Assembly: GCA_046294625.1 (NCBI GenBank)
Contig: JBKBKN010000018.1
Coordinates: 7,836 to 71,835, forward strand
Direction: 5' to 3'
Source: JBKBKN01 sp046294625
Lineage (GTDB): Bacteria; Bacteroidota; Bacteroidia; M30B66
Length of the DNA stretch: 64,000 bases
Both the position numbers and the translations under genes were made by a program. Below, one piece after another: positions 8,950 through 18,803 of the stretch (position 1 is the stretch's first letter; each line of letters begins with the position of its first letter). The notes under the pieces are model-generated. The model made no database searches. It was given only the letters and a program-made list of their open reading frames with translations, and had not been told where the DNA came from.

Positions 8950-9966
8950 TTATTGTCTGGATTCGAGAAACATGTTAAGGTCACTTTTTGATGAAGAAAA
9001 GTTAAATGCATCATTCACCATGAAGTAATTTCCTTTATCCACACAGAAGTCATAGGCAAATTTGGCATAATCTAATTTGTTTTGTTCGAATGAGAATAAG
9101 CCCATAATGGTAATAATTTGATCTACATTCAAGCAATTGTTTCTAGTAAACTGTCGGGCTACACGCATTTGGTTGTCTGAGAATGATTCATTCTTTATGC
9201 TGTTTACACCTCTTTGGAACTGATCATTAGAAACGGCTCTAACACAAGAGCTGGACGGAGCAGGTGCCGGCGTGTTGGGTGAAGGGCTCACAACCGCTTG
9301 TTGCTCTGTAAGGTTATTGGAGCTGTTAGTCGATGATGATGATGTGGTCGTAGTGGTTGTTGTGGTTGTCATTCCGGGAAGCCCACTTAGGTTAATGTTC
9401 ATGCCTACCTGTTGCCCATCTACAGTAACACTGGTTCCAAAATTTACATTCTCTGTCGAAGTCACGATGGTTTGCGTCTGAGTGGCAGGCACTTGTTGTT
9501 GTGTAGTTACATTTCTTGTAGTGGTAGTTGTGGTTGCCGGGACAGCCGGTTGTGTTGTAACAGGTGCAGATGTTTGTTGCACAGGAGCCGGAGCCGGAGG
9601 TGGGGTTGCTGCCGTAGCAGGCTCAAAGCTCGAGATACGCAGCACCATAGAACCTTTTCTTTCTCTAATGGCATATACCACATTCATTTTTTGATTATCT
9701 ACATCCACTAATTGAATGTGCTGGCTTACATCTTTAAAACGCTCGTCTTCAAAAATGATTCTTGCTCTGTAGAAGTCTTTTGTCAAATTTGGAATTACTA
9801 TACGGTGAGCAGCTTCTGCATTTTGTCTTTCACCGTCAATTATGACCCAGAATCTATGACCATCTTCTGAAAAGAATGTTGCTGTGGAAGGAGTCTGAGC
9901 ATCAGCTTTGAAAGCTATGAGGCTAAGAAATACGAAAATAATGTTGAATGTTTTGAATGTCTTCAT
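8950..9966 (-). CDS. DUF4476 secreted protein with Thr/Pro-rich linker
   Basis: 338 residues. A signal peptide (about 1-23, ending FKADA) is followed by a beta-rich N-domain (about 25-112; FWVIIDGERQN, FYRARIIFED), a long low-complexity linker (about 115-235) rich in Thr, Pro, Ala, Gln and Ser, and a helical C-domain (about 240-338; QFQRGVNSIKNESFSDNQM, NCLNVDQIITIMGLFSFEQ) that I recognise as DUF4476. Function is unknown. It is the last gene of a three-gene minus-strand cluster, 39 bases after its neighbour. The linker is encoded by repetitive ACC/ACA/GTT-like codons that create spurious frames on the other strand. Confidence 0.85.
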   Translation of the reverse strand: MKTFKTFNIIFVFLSLIAFKADAQTPSTATFFSEDGHRFWVIIDGERQNAEAAHRIVIPNLTKDFYRARIIFEDERFKDVSQHIQLVDVDNQKMNVVYAIRERKGSMVLRISSFEPATAATPPPAPAPVQQTSAPVTTQPAVPATTTTTTRNVTTQQQVPATQTQTIVTSTENVNFGTSVTVDGQQVGMNINLSGLPGMTTTTTTTTTSSSSTNSSNNLTEQQAVVSPSPNTPAPAPSSSCVRAVSNDQFQRGVNSIKNESFSDNQMRVARQFTRNNCLNVDQIITIMGLFSFEQNKLDYAKFAYDFCVDKGNYFMVNDAFNFSSSKSDLNMFLESRQ

Positions 9967-10005
9967 AATTTTAGATTGAAATTGATGTCGTTTACTTGGT
10001 TTATA

Positions 10006-11352
10006 TTATCTAGGTGTGGTGTTTGTTCGTGCGGGGGTGCTTGTTGATTTTTTGGGTGCGGTGGTGTTCGCCGGTTTAGCTGTTGCATTTGATTTAACAG
10101 GCTGTTTGGTTTGATTGCTAGGTGATGTGTTTGTTGGTCTGTTGTTGGCCGGAGAGTTGTTGTTAGCAGGTGCAGCAGGCGATGATGTTGATGTTTCCTT
10201 CACCGGAGTAACCATGTTTGGTATCACAAAATCGCTTGGAGCAAAGTTGATTTGCCTGCCATAAATAAACTTCACATCAAGCCTTTTGGCTGCAAATGCT
10301 GGAATTTCATCTGCGATATCAAGTACCCTATCTGCTAATTCGTCAGATCTTTTTCTGAAGGTGCAATTCAGTCTGGTGTAATTGTTTACAGAAGTGATTT
10401 CCATTTGTCCGCCAAAAGCAGGTTCGTTACGCAGCCTGGTTCTTAGATCCCTGAAGTCCCTAAACGTGCCTGTCTGATAAAATCTTAGTTCAAACGGAGT
10501 TCCATTGTTCACCCAGTCGCCAATGTAGGCTGTGAACCTTTCCATGAGCGTCCCAACACTTCTTTCTACTGCTTCGCCTATGCCTACTCTACGTGCATCG
10601 GCAGAGATTCGGCTTGAGCGCCAATCGGAGTCGAGCGAAACTGTTCCAAGACCTTCCGCAGTGCAGTTGTCGTAAGCTTTGGTGACGATACTCACTCTTG
10701 ATGATGTGCGTGTGTCGAATGCTTCGCTTCTGGAAGACACGTTTATGCCTGCCACTTGAATAATGAATTGCGCATCGGCCATGATACCTAATTGTTGGAT
10801 ATAGGAAACTTGCGATGTGTCTAATTCCTGCATCATGTTCATTGCTTCGCGACGCAATTGATCAAATCTTGATTTTTCAATATAGCGATAACGGCGAGCC
10901 GCGAGTTGCTCATTGATTTTTTCCACAGCAAGATCGTATTCAGCTATTTCTTCATTGCTGAGTTTTCGCGGATCATACATCACCAAAAATCTAACCCCTC
11001 CAACACTTTGAGCGAGCAATTGAAAATCGGCTTTGATGGCCTCAGTGGTCACCACTGCATTGATGGTTACTTCAAACCGATCTCTAAGAGGGGTCTCTCT
11101 CACGATATTGTAAGAACTGATATATCCCTTTGTGTTGGTTGAAATTGCATCGGATATGATGTTAAAATTCTCAACTCTGGTTTCGGAGCGGAGTGCCACA
11201 CCGGCACCTTGGCTTACTGCTTGTCGAAGCGCATCCTGCAAGGCATCGTCTCTTCTTTGACCAACACCTGTGGTGGTTACATTTGTTGTTTGTGCCCACA
11301 GACTAATGCCTGAGAAGAAACTTAAAACACATATTAATATTCGCTTATTCAT
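10006..11352 (-). CDS. Secreted protein with FlgT-N-like domain and Asn/Pro/Thr tail
   Basis: 448 residues. A signal peptide (about 1-20, LSFFSGISLWAQ) precedes a domain (about 22-110) with the pattern TTGVGQRRDDALQDALRQAV, like the FlgT N-terminal/LPP20 fold: a G-x-G then a helix with spaced Ala. The middle part (about 115-375) has mixed alpha/beta character with FLVMYDPRKLS and QFIIQVAGINV. A basic Asn/Pro/Thr/Lys-rich tail (about 385-448) ends the protein. Its immediate upstream neighbour carries an LPP20 domain, so the pair probably acts together in the envelope. The tail resembles the linkers in both neighbours. Molecular function is unknown. Confidence 0.75.
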   Translation of the reverse strand: MNKRILICVLSFFSGISLWAQTTNVTTTGVGQRRDDALQDALRQAVSQGAGVALRSETRVENFNIISDAISTNTKGYISSYNIVRETPLRDRFEVTINAVVTTEAIKADFQLLAQSVGGVRFLVMYDPRKLSNEEIAEYDLAVEKINEQLAARRYRYIEKSRFDQLRREAMNMMQELDTSQVSYIQQLGIMADAQFIIQVAGINVSSRSEAFDTRTSSRVSIVTKAYDNCTAEGLGTVSLDSDWRSSRISADARRVGIGEAVERSVGTLMERFTAYIGDWVNNGTPFELRFYQTGTFRDFRDLRTRLRNEPAFGGQMEITSVNNYTRLNCTFRKRSDELADRVLDIADEIPAFAAKRLDVKFIYGRQINFAPSDFVIPNMVTPVKETSTSSPAAPANNNSPANNRPTNTSPSNQTKQPVKSNATAKPANTTAPKKSTSTPARTNTTPR

Positions 11353-11376
11353 CTTGGCTTTGTATAAAATGTAAAA

Positions 11377-12498
11377 TTATAACATCATAATGAATCTGCC
11401 AACCGTGCTGGCTATATTGGCGATTCTTCCCCAGTTGATTTTTCTTTTATTGTTTGGTGAAACTTGTAGCATTCCATTTTTACCGGTCACTAGTTCAATT
11501 ACATCTGCCACATTACCTTCAGATATTTTTTTTATTACGTCTTCGGAAGCTTGAATGTATTTTGGCAAATTGCCATTTCCTGCAGAATTGTAAATGGCTG
11601 AAAGATCTATACCAAGATTGCCGGCCTCATCGAGAATTCTCGGAAACATGGAAGGTGAAATCTGTTGTCCGGCGATATTAAATACCAAGGGCTTGCTTCC
11701 ATCAATCATGTCGGCTACATTACCTGCGATACCCGGTGTAGCAACTCTTGCATTTGCTGCGTTCATAGTTCGAGCACCATCAACAACTGCATCTGCCAGA
11801 CTTTTGGTGCCGGAGAGGGGAACTCTCATGCGCACTTCCATGAATCCGTCTTTCTCTACAGCTTGACCTACTTGTTCTGCGCCTTTGATTACGCCATCCA
11901 CTCTTGTGTAAATGTAGTCGAAAGAAGTAGCCATATCTTCAACAGTAGTCTCACCGGTAACATGCACCCCTTTAATAATTTCCAAAAGGTTTCGCTGAGC
12001 TACCACTACCGCCCCTCTTTGTGCCATAAGTCTAGCCTGAGCAGGGTTTTTGAATCGCTCATTGTCAATAATAGCCTGTCCTGTTGCCTCTACATATTGC
12101 TTGGTCCAGTTCACTTGCCCATTGGTTACATCCTGTACTACCGGTTTAGATTGTTCTTCGAGTTGTCGAATTAAATCTGCAGCAGCTTGCGTTTGTGATG
12201 CAGTGGGCTGTTGTGTAGTAGAAACATTTCTATCGGTGTTAGTAACCGGTTGAACATTTGTTCTACCCGGGCTTTCATTCCCTCTTTGCGGGGTTTGAGT
12301 TGTATTGGCAGGAGCTACATTTTGGTTAGCTCTTTCACTGTTGAGCTTTCTTGTAGCTCGCTTATTCGTTCGTTTGGGCTCATTTTGCTGAATTCCAGCC
12401 TGATTGTTTTGAGCATCTCTGCTTTGCGCTGTTAAATCGATATTGCTCAAACCTAACAATATGGTGGTTGACAGCAGATAGTTAATCATCGTTTTCAT
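11377..12498 (-). CDS. LPP20-family secreted protein
   Basis: 373 residues. A signal peptide (about 1-24, ending LTAQS) is followed by a low-complexity Asn/Gln/Thr/Arg segment (about 25-125) and an LPP20-type domain (about 128-245), with the motif EATGQAIID then NPAQARLMAQRGAVVVAQRN and a later VDGVIKGAEQVGQ. A C-terminal region (about 250-373) ends in a hydrophobic ASTVGRFIMML. No lipobox Cys is evident, so a lipoprotein is less likely than in Helicobacter LPP20. First gene of the cluster with the FlgT-N-like and DUF4476 genes, spaced 24 and 39 bases. Confidence 0.78.
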   Translation of the reverse strand: MKTMINYLLSTTILLGLSNIDLTAQSRDAQNNQAGIQQNEPKRTNKRATRKLNSERANQNVAPANTTQTPQRGNESPGRTNVQPVTNTDRNVSTTQQPTASQTQAAADLIRQLEEQSKPVVQDVTNGQVNWTKQYVEATGQAIIDNERFKNPAQARLMAQRGAVVVAQRNLLEIIKGVHVTGETTVEDMATSFDYIYTRVDGVIKGAEQVGQAVEKDGFMEVRMRVPLSGTKSLADAVVDGARTMNAANARVATPGIAGNVADMIDGSKPLVFNIAGQQISPSMFPRILDEAGNLGIDLSAIYNSAGNGNLPKYIQASEDVIKKISEGNVADVIELVTGKNGMLQVSPNNKRKINWGRIANIASTVGRFIMML

Positions 12499-12583
12499 TT
12501 TATTCGGAGTTTGTTTTGGGTATTAGATGCTTGTTGTATTAAATTATATTGCTTTGATTTCCTAGTCTTAGCATGTGATTTTG

Positions 12584-15500
12584 CTAGCGTATTATTTTGA
12601 TTTTTTCAGTTTTAATCATTTGATTGGAACTTAGTCGAATTAGATAAGTGCCATTGGCAAAATTATCTATGTTTAACTTATGCAATTCCCTTGCCAAAGT
12701 CGAAGTTTTATGGATTAAGCGACCGCTAAGATCAAACAATTCGCACACCATTGGGCTATTTACAGCGCTAAGGTCTATTAAAACTGCGTTTGATGCAGGA
12801 TTAGGGTAAATATTTATGTCAACCTGATTGGCAAGTTGAGTGCCCACCGTAAAGGGTACTTCTATGGTTAAATCGAGCGTGCATCCTTGGCTGTCGGTGA
12901 CCGTAACAAAATATAATCCTGCTAAAAGTCCGCTGATGTTTTGTGTCGTTTGTCCACTCATCCAATCGAAACTGTAAGGGGGAATACCACCCGACACATT
13001 GAGATTAATCGCACCATTGGGCATAAACCCACTGTGAGGCGTCACATCGACACTTGCTTGCAGTTCAATGTAAGGGTTGATCACATAATTTTCCATGCGG
13101 CTGCATCCGTTGGCATCTGTAACATTTACGCTGTAAGTACCCTGAGGCAGATTGTTGAGCGTTGGGGTGGTAGGGCCATGTGCCCAGTTGAAGGATAAGC
13201 TACCTGTTCCACCGCTGGCTGTAAGGATAATTCTTCCCGGATTGTCGCAAGATATCTGCACCACATTGGCATTGATTAGGATGGGCGTAGGCTCGTTTAC
13301 AGTAGCTGTAACTGTTGTGCTACAACCATTAGCCGCTACGGCAGTGAGCGTGTAGCTACCCCCACTGAGTCCGGATAGATTGGGTGAATTGGCACCATTG
13401 CTCCAGCTGAAGCTGCTTGCACCCACAATATTGGTAATGATGCTTCCATTGGCATCGCCATGACAGCTCACATGGCTTACACTTTGAATAGCAGCCACCG
13501 GTGAAGGATTTACTGTGACTGTAATAGCTGTTCTAGTTGCGCTCACGCAAGCGCCTTGGGCGGCTTCCGCATAAAAAGTGGCAGTAGCATTGAGTATTCC
13601 GGTATTGAAGCTGCTGCCCGAGCCTATGGGTGTACCACCAGATGGGCTGCTAAACCAATTTACAGTGGCTGGGCTACTCACTTGGAGATTTACAGCATTG
13701 CCGGAACAAATCGCGGGTGCCTGTCCGCTGAAAGCAGGTGCTGCCGGTTGGGCATTCACACTAACCATTACGGCTTGCGAAACCGCACTGGTACAGGCCG
13801 ATTGAATGACTTGTGCGGTGAAAGTACCGCTGCTGCTCACGGTGATGCTCTGTGTAGTGGCTCCATTGCTCCATAAATAAGCTTGTGAAGACGGGAGACT
13901 TAATACCACATTCTGCCCTTGACAAAAACTCAATGGCCCGTTGGCCGAAATGCTTGGTGTGGCCGGGGTAGGATTCACCGTGATGGTGATGCTGTTGCTG
14001 CTCGCTACGGTTCCGCAGTTGTTGGTGACTTCCACGGTGTAAACACCGCTTTGTGAAGCAGAGAATGAAGTGCTGTTGGTGCCCACATTCACTCCATTAC
14101 GCTTCCATTGGTAGGTCACGCCTGGTTGTGCAGCAATGTTGAGCGTGGCCGCGCCCCCTTCGCAGAAAGTGGTATTTCCACTCACCGAAACAGTGGGTGC
14201 GATTGGTGCCTGACCTGATATGGTCACGGTGATGTTATTGGTGGAAGTGATGTTGCCGCAGGGGCTAATCAAATCTATGGTGTATAAGCCGGATTGATTG
14301 GCAATGAAGGTGGGGTTGTTGGTGCCTATGTTTACCCCATCACGTTTCCATTGATAAGTTACTCCGCTTTGTGCGGCCACGCTCAGGGTTACCGTTTGCC
14401 CCTGGCACACAGTGGTAGGCCCCGAAGCAGAGATGGTAGGCGCTGTGGGTGCAGTTCCGCTGATATTTATCACAATGGAGTTAACGCTGCTTACAGTTCC
14501 GCAGGTATTAATTACATCTACCGTGTATGTGCCGGCTTCGGTTGCATTGAAAATGGGGGCACTACTGCCTACATTATTGCCATTTCTACGCCATTGATAA
14601 GTGGCTCCTGGTGTGGCTGGTATGCTAAGCTCCACATTTTGCCCTGAGCAGAAAGTAGTAGGGCCTCCAGCCGTGATCGTGGGCTGCGCGGCAGGTCCGA
14701 ATTGGATTGTTAAATTGGGCGAAAGCGTTTGCTGACAATTGGTGCCATTGGTAGTAGCAACAAAGGAAAATTGGGTAGTTTGATTAATCGTTCCGCTGCT
14801 GAAAGTCAGGTTGCCGCCATTGCCCCCTTGTGGACTACCCACATTGGTGGATGTAGTCATGTTGCGCAACTGATACGTCACACCGGGTTGGGAATTCACT
14901 AGGATTATATTGGCAGGATTGGCTGCGCAAAGAAATTCCGGACTAGCCGTTACTGCCACCGTGGAAGGCTGCTGCATGTGGAGGTTACGGATTTCAGCAT
15001 TTGTTAAGCGACGATTATAGATGCGGAAATCGTCCATTGCGCCCTGAAAAAACGCATCAACCGCCCAATTGCTTCGTCCGATATAGCATAAGGTGCGTAC
15101 AATGTCGGCGGGGCTTGACATGCCCCCACCGGCTACTCTTTGGCCATTAACAAACAATTCGCCAATACCATTCTCAAAAGTGAATGCAAAATGATGCCAA
15201 GTATTTAGTGACGTGGCATTAGGGGAAGTAAATTGCCCTGCGCTCACGGTACCATTGTAAATTTCTATGGCTGCTCTTCCGGTGGTAGCGGAACTCAGCC
15301 CCATCAATACATTGTTATTGGCTGGGCCATTGCCAAAATCGAACAGTCGGTTCCAGTTGGCATTGTTGGCCCGATTGGCCCAACCAGTGACGGTGAAGGA
15401 GCCACCATCGAAATACACTCCAGCAGGCAGTTGGATATGTCCATTGCTCCCATTGAATTGAAGTGCCTGTCCAGGATTGCCAAAACGATCGGCAGTGGGT

Positions 15501-17284
15501 GTAACACCGCCTTGTAGCGAGCCATTTAGGTTATTGCCGCTAATATCGTTGGCATTGCCATTCATGGGTAAATGCACAACTAAGCCGTTGCTGAGTGAAG
15601 GAAGCAACGGACTGCTTTGACCAAAATTGGCCGCACTCTGGTTTACAGTAACTTCGGTGATCACTGAGCCGGAGCATCCATTCCGGGAGTAGGTGAGTGT
15701 GTAAATGCCACTATTAGCAATGCTTGCGTTGTTAATGAGTGGGCTTTGTTGATTGGAGCTAAAGTTATTAGGACCCGACCAGGAGTAGGTCGCGTTTTGC
15801 AAGGGCGCGGCATTAAGTTGAATCGCTTGTCCGGTGCAGACGCTTTGCGGAATGCCCGCAGGGCGCAATTGGTAAAAAGATTGACGGGTAACGGCTACGC
15901 CAACATCGTTCCAAACGCCACCGCCTTGCATCACTACATAGTCTTCATTGCCTACATTGTTAGGTTCTCCGGTATTCCAATTTGTGTAGGATAATGGGCT
16001 ATTGTCTACCCACACAAAAGTGCCTTCTGTTACTTCGTCGGTCAAACCTATCCAGGTGTCGGCAAGCATGTTTTGGGTAAGAAAGCCATTGGTTTGGGCG
16101 TCGGGCACTACAGCCAAATGACCACCATTGGCAACAGCCTGCGCCTGTGCATCGGACCATGTGAGCAGGGTGGGATTTCGGAAATAATGTCTGTTGCCCT
16201 GACTTCCTATATAGTTGTAGAGCAATGAATTAGGTATGTGACCTAACACACCGTTGATTGTGAGTGGCTGCGATTCATTACTCAAACCGCTTGTATTGGT
16301 ACTTAACACCCTGATACGATAGCCTGTGCTTGTGAGCAGGGCTTCGGGAATTGTAATTTGAAAATTACCCGAAGTAGCGGTACTGCTAATAGTCGCCACT
16401 GATAATGGGTTGTTGAAATTGCCATTAGCATCGGACATTTGAATAAGATAGTTATTGCCCGGAGCGATTAAACCTGAAGTAACGTTGTAATTGATGTTTA
16501 CTGTTGAACCCGCGCAGAACGTATTGCCAGCGATTGTAATATTGATTTGTGTTTGTTCTGTACCGCTCAACACATTGATTTCGTCTTGTGTGAGTTCACG
16601 GTTATAGACCCTGAAATCGTCCAAAGCACCATTGAATGGGTACCAGTTGGTGATGAAACGGCCAAAAGAAAGTACACGGTTGTTCATCACCGTAAAGTTT
16701 GGCGCGCCCAAGGAAGTATTGACCAATTGTCCATTGATATACATGCGGGTTTCAGTAGGTGCCATCACCAAGGCAAAGTGTACCCATTGTCCTAATGCAT
16801 AAGGATTAAGCGCTCCGGTAAAAGCAGGTGTACCAACATTGCCCACAGAATTGTTGATGGTATTATTTGAAAAAGTAACCAAGTGCCAAAGTCCGCCTCC
16901 GGCATCGCCGTTTTTAGTCCAGGGGCATTGTGATCCGCCGTTGCCCGTATTGCCATTGCCAAAGGTGCCAAAAGCAGAATTCACCTGCATCCATCCGGCA
17001 AAGCTAGCTGCTGTGCTAAACTGTAAGGTAGGGTGATTCGCCACATCGACCCGTCCCGGCGTGCCCACCCCTTGAAAGCGAACAGCGCTATTGGCCACTC
17101 CAAATCGGTCGGTGGTATAAGTAACTGTTCCATTGGGCGTGCCATTGTTGTTGTTTACACTGGCATCCAGCAAGTTCCCATCGAAAGGGTAATAGGCGAC
17201 TAGGCCATTTCCCAAATCTACTTGTGATAAGGCAGCGTTTGCGAAAATGCTTAAAAAACAGAATAGATGTAAAAGACGTTGCAT
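12584..17284 (-). CDS. Giant T9SS adhesin-like protein: two LamG, C-type lectin, Ig-like repeats
   Basis: About 1566 residues. I prefer the ATG at 17284 because it opens a compact signal peptide (MQRLLHLFCFLSIFANAALS); an in-frame ATG at 17323 would add 13 basic residues. Domains in order: LamG/concanavalin-like (about 25-245, YYPFDGNLLD, ALDDFRVYNREL); a C-type lectin domain (about 360-475, TWIGLTDE, YTNWNTGEPNN, GVWNDV); an Ig-like module; a second LamG (about 565-780, AMDDFRIYNRRL); at least four Ig-like repeats of near-identical pattern (about 880-1200, TYQWRRNG/TYQWKRDG); SprB-like modules; and a T9SS type A domain (last 75 residues, NIYPNPASNAVLIDL). Probably a surface glycan-binding adhesin. 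It is a single-gene unit, divergent from serS. Confidence 0.9.
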   Translation of the reverse strand: MQRLLHLFCFLSIFANAALSQVDLGNGLVAYYPFDGNLLDASVNNNNGTPNGTVTYTTDRFGVANSAVRFQGVGTPGRVDVANHPTLQFSTAASFAGWMQVNSAFGTFGNGNTGNGGSQCPWTKNGDAGGGLWHLVTFSNNTINNSVGNVGTPAFTGALNPYALGQWVHFALVMAPTETRMYINGQLVNTSLGAPNFTVMNNRVLSFGRFITNWYPFNGALDDFRVYNRELTQDEINVLSGTEQTQINITIAGNTFCAGSTVNINYNVTSGLIAPGNNYLIQMSDANGNFNNPLSVATISSTATSGNFQITIPEALLTSTGYRIRVLSTNTSGLSNESQPLTINGVLGHIPNSLLYNYIGSQGNRHYFRNPTLLTWSDAQAQAVANGGHLAVVPDAQTNGFLTQNMLADTWIGLTDEVTEGTFVWVDNSPLSYTNWNTGEPNNVGNEDYVVMQGGGVWNDVGVAVTRQSFYQLRPAGIPQSVCTGQAIQLNAAPLQNATYSWSGPNNFSSNQQSPLINNASIANSGIYTLTYSRNGCSGSVITEVTVNQSAANFGQSSPLLPSLSNGLVVHLPMNGNANDISGNNLNGSLQGGVTPTADRFGNPGQALQFNGSNGHIQLPAGVYFDGGSFTVTGWANRANNANWNRLFDFGNGPANNNVLMGLSSATTGRAAIEIYNGTVSAGQFTSPNATSLNTWHHFAFTFENGIGELFVNGQRVAGGGMSSPADIVRTLCYIGRSNWAVDAFFQGAMDDFRIYNRRLTNAEIRNLHMQQPSTVAVTASPEFLCAANPANIILVNSQPGVTYQLRNMTTSTNVGSPQGGNGGNLTFSSGTINQTTQFSFVATTNGTNCQQTLSPNLTIQFGPAAQPTITAGGPTTFCSGQNVELSIPATPGATYQWRRNGNNVGSSAPIFNATEAGTYTVDVINTCGTVSSVNSIVINISGTAPTAPTISASGPTTVCQGQTVTLSVAAQSGVTYQWKRDGVNIGTNNPTFIANQSGLYTIDLISPCGNITSTNNITVTISGQAPIAPTVSVSGNTTFCEGGAATLNIAAQPGVTYQWKRNGVNVGTNSTSFSASQSGVYTVEVTNNCGTVASSNSITITVNPTPATPSISANGPLSFCQGQNVVLSLPSSQAYLWSNGATTQSITVSSSGTFTAQVIQSACTSAVSQAVMVSVNAQPAAPAFSGQAPAICSGNAVNLQVSSPATVNWFSSPSGGTPIGSGSSFNTGILNATATFYAEAAQGACVSATRTAITVTVNPSPVAAIQSVSHVSCHGDANGSIITNIVGASSFSWSNGANSPNLSGLSGGSYTLTAVAANGCSTTVTATVNEPTPILINANVVQISCDNPGRIILTASGGTGSLSFNWAHGPTTPTLNNLPQGTYSVNVTDANGCSRMENYVINPYIELQASVDVTPHSGFMPNGAINLNVSGGIPPYSFDWMSGQTTQNISGLLAGLYFVTVTDSQGCTLDLTIEVPFTVGTQLANQVDINIYPNPASNAVLIDLSAVNSPMVCELFDLSGRLIHKTSTLARELHKLNIDNFANGTYLIRLSSNQMIKTEKIKIIR

Positions 17285-17504
17285 AGTGTTCGATTTTTTA
17301 GATTTAACAAATTTAAGTTTCATTCACAGTAAGCGTTTCAAAATTCAATCCAACCTTTAATGTCAATCGTTCAGAAAAAATACGATTGAAATTGAATAAA
17401 CAATAAAATCAAGCGTTTTTAACCGAAGATAGCTTAAATAAGATTGCTAGATTGGTCGGAAGATTGATTTTAAAAAAAGAGCAAAAACATCATCAATGCT
17501 TTTC

Positions 17505-17512
17505 TAACTTTG
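17505..17512 (+). promoter_or_regulatory. Promoter -7 element of serS
   Basis: TAACTTTG matches TAnnTTTG, 19 bases before the serS ATG. No clear -33 TTG at the expected distance. Confidence 0.6.
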
Positions 17513-17531
17513 CCCAAAATATTTTAAGAAA

Positions 17532-18803
17532 ATGTTAGAAGTTAATTTTCTGAGAGAAAAAACCGCAGATGCTATCGAAGGCTTAGCCAAAAGAAATATT
17601 GCCGCCGAAAATGTAATCAACCAAATCATAGCTGTCGATGACTTGAGAAAGCGCACCCAGGCCGAGTTAGATAGCTTAAGGGCTGACCTCAAAAAATTTT
17701 CCGATCAGATTGGGTCATTGATGAAAGAAGGCAAAAAAGATCTTGCCAATGATATGCGAAATCAAGTGTCAGCTCTTAAAGAAACAATTAAAACACTGGA
17801 AGATAAGCTTGAAGAATCAGAAAAGCAAGTAAAAACGTATTTATACACCTTGCCCAATGTGCCAGCAAAGGCTATTCCTGCCGGAAAAAGCGCTGCTGAC
17901 AATGTGGAAGTTGATGCGCATGGAGAAATTCCTAAACTTGGTCAAAATGCTTTACCGCATTGGGAATTGGCCAAGAAGTACGACATCATTGACTTTGAGT
18001 TGGGTGTAAAAGTGTCGGGAGCAGGCTTTCCTTTTTACAAGGGAAGAGGTGCTCGACTGCAGCGCGCCATGATCGCCTATTTTCTTGATCAGGCCAATAA
18101 AGCTGGATATACAGAATATCAAGCTCCTTTGCTGATTAATGAAGAATCCGGTATTGGAACAGGCCAACTGCCAGATAAAGAAGGGCAGATGTATCATGTC
18201 ACCATTGACAATCTTTTTTTAATACCAACGGCCGAAGTACCAATTACAAATATTTTCAGAGATGTGATTTTGAAAGCCGATGAGCTTCCGGTGAAATGTT
18301 GTGGCTACACCCCTTGTTTTCGTCGCGAAGCCGGTTCATACGGAAAGGATGTGAGAGGTTTGAATCGACTACACCAATTTGATAAAGTGGAAATTGTACA
18401 AATTGAGCATCCGAATAAATCTTATGAAGCTTTGGAAGAAATGCGTGCGCACGTTACAGGATTGATTCGTTCGTTAGGGTTACCATACAGAGTATTAAAA
18501 TTATGCGGAGGCGACATGGGATTTGCTTCTGCATTTACATATGACATGGAAGTTTATTCTGCTGCTCAGGAAAAATGGCTTGAAGTGAGCTCTACGTCTA
18601 ATTTTGAAACATTTCAGAGCAACCGATTGAAACTTAGATTCAAAGATGAAACCGGCAAAACAGTGCTTGCACACACTTTGAATGGTAGTGCTTTGGCATT
18701 GCCACGAATGGTTGCGGCTATTCTTGAAAATAACCAAACAGATCGTGGAATACGAATTCCCGAAGTATTGGTTCCGTACACCGGATTTGAGTGGATTGAT
18801 TAA
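17532..18803 (+). CDS. serS: Serine--tRNA ligase
   Basis: 423 residues, the usual length. It charges tRNA-Ser (and tRNA-Sec where present) in the cytoplasm. The N-terminal antiparallel coiled-coil arm (about 25-105, Lys/Glu/Asp-rich) contacts the tRNA long variable arm. The class II core follows, with TAEVPITN, motif 2 in CFRREAGSYGKDVRGLNRLHQ and motif 3 in NGSALALPRMVAA. The ATG at 17532 follows a good promoter element. Its stop overlaps the stop of the convergent gene by 4 bases, so no separate terminator fits between them. Confidence 0.98.
   Translation: MLEVNFLREKTADAIEGLAKRNIAAENVINQIIAVDDLRKRTQAELDSLRADLKKFSDQIGSLMKEGKKDLANDMRNQVSALKETIKTLEDKLEESEKQVKTYLYTLPNVPAKAIPAGKSAADNVEVDAHGEIPKLGQNALPHWELAKKYDIIDFELGVKVSGAGFPFYKGRGARLQRAMIAYFLDQANKAGYTEYQAPLLINEESGIGTGQLPDKEGQMYHVTIDNLFLIPTAEVPITNIFRDVILKADELPVKCCGYTPCFRREAGSYGKDVRGLNRLHQFDKVEIVQIEHPNKSYEALEEMRAHVTGLIRSLGLPYRVLKLCGGDMGFASAFTYDMEVYSAAQEKWLEVSSTSNFETFQSNRLKLRFKDETGKTVLAHTLNGSALALPRMVAAILENNQTDRGIRIPEVLVPYTGFEWID

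Noticed and set aside
9272..9711. Plus-strand frames rich in Val, Cys and Arg opposite the DUF4476 gene
   Set aside because: They are shadows of the Thr/Pro/Gln-rich linker codons.
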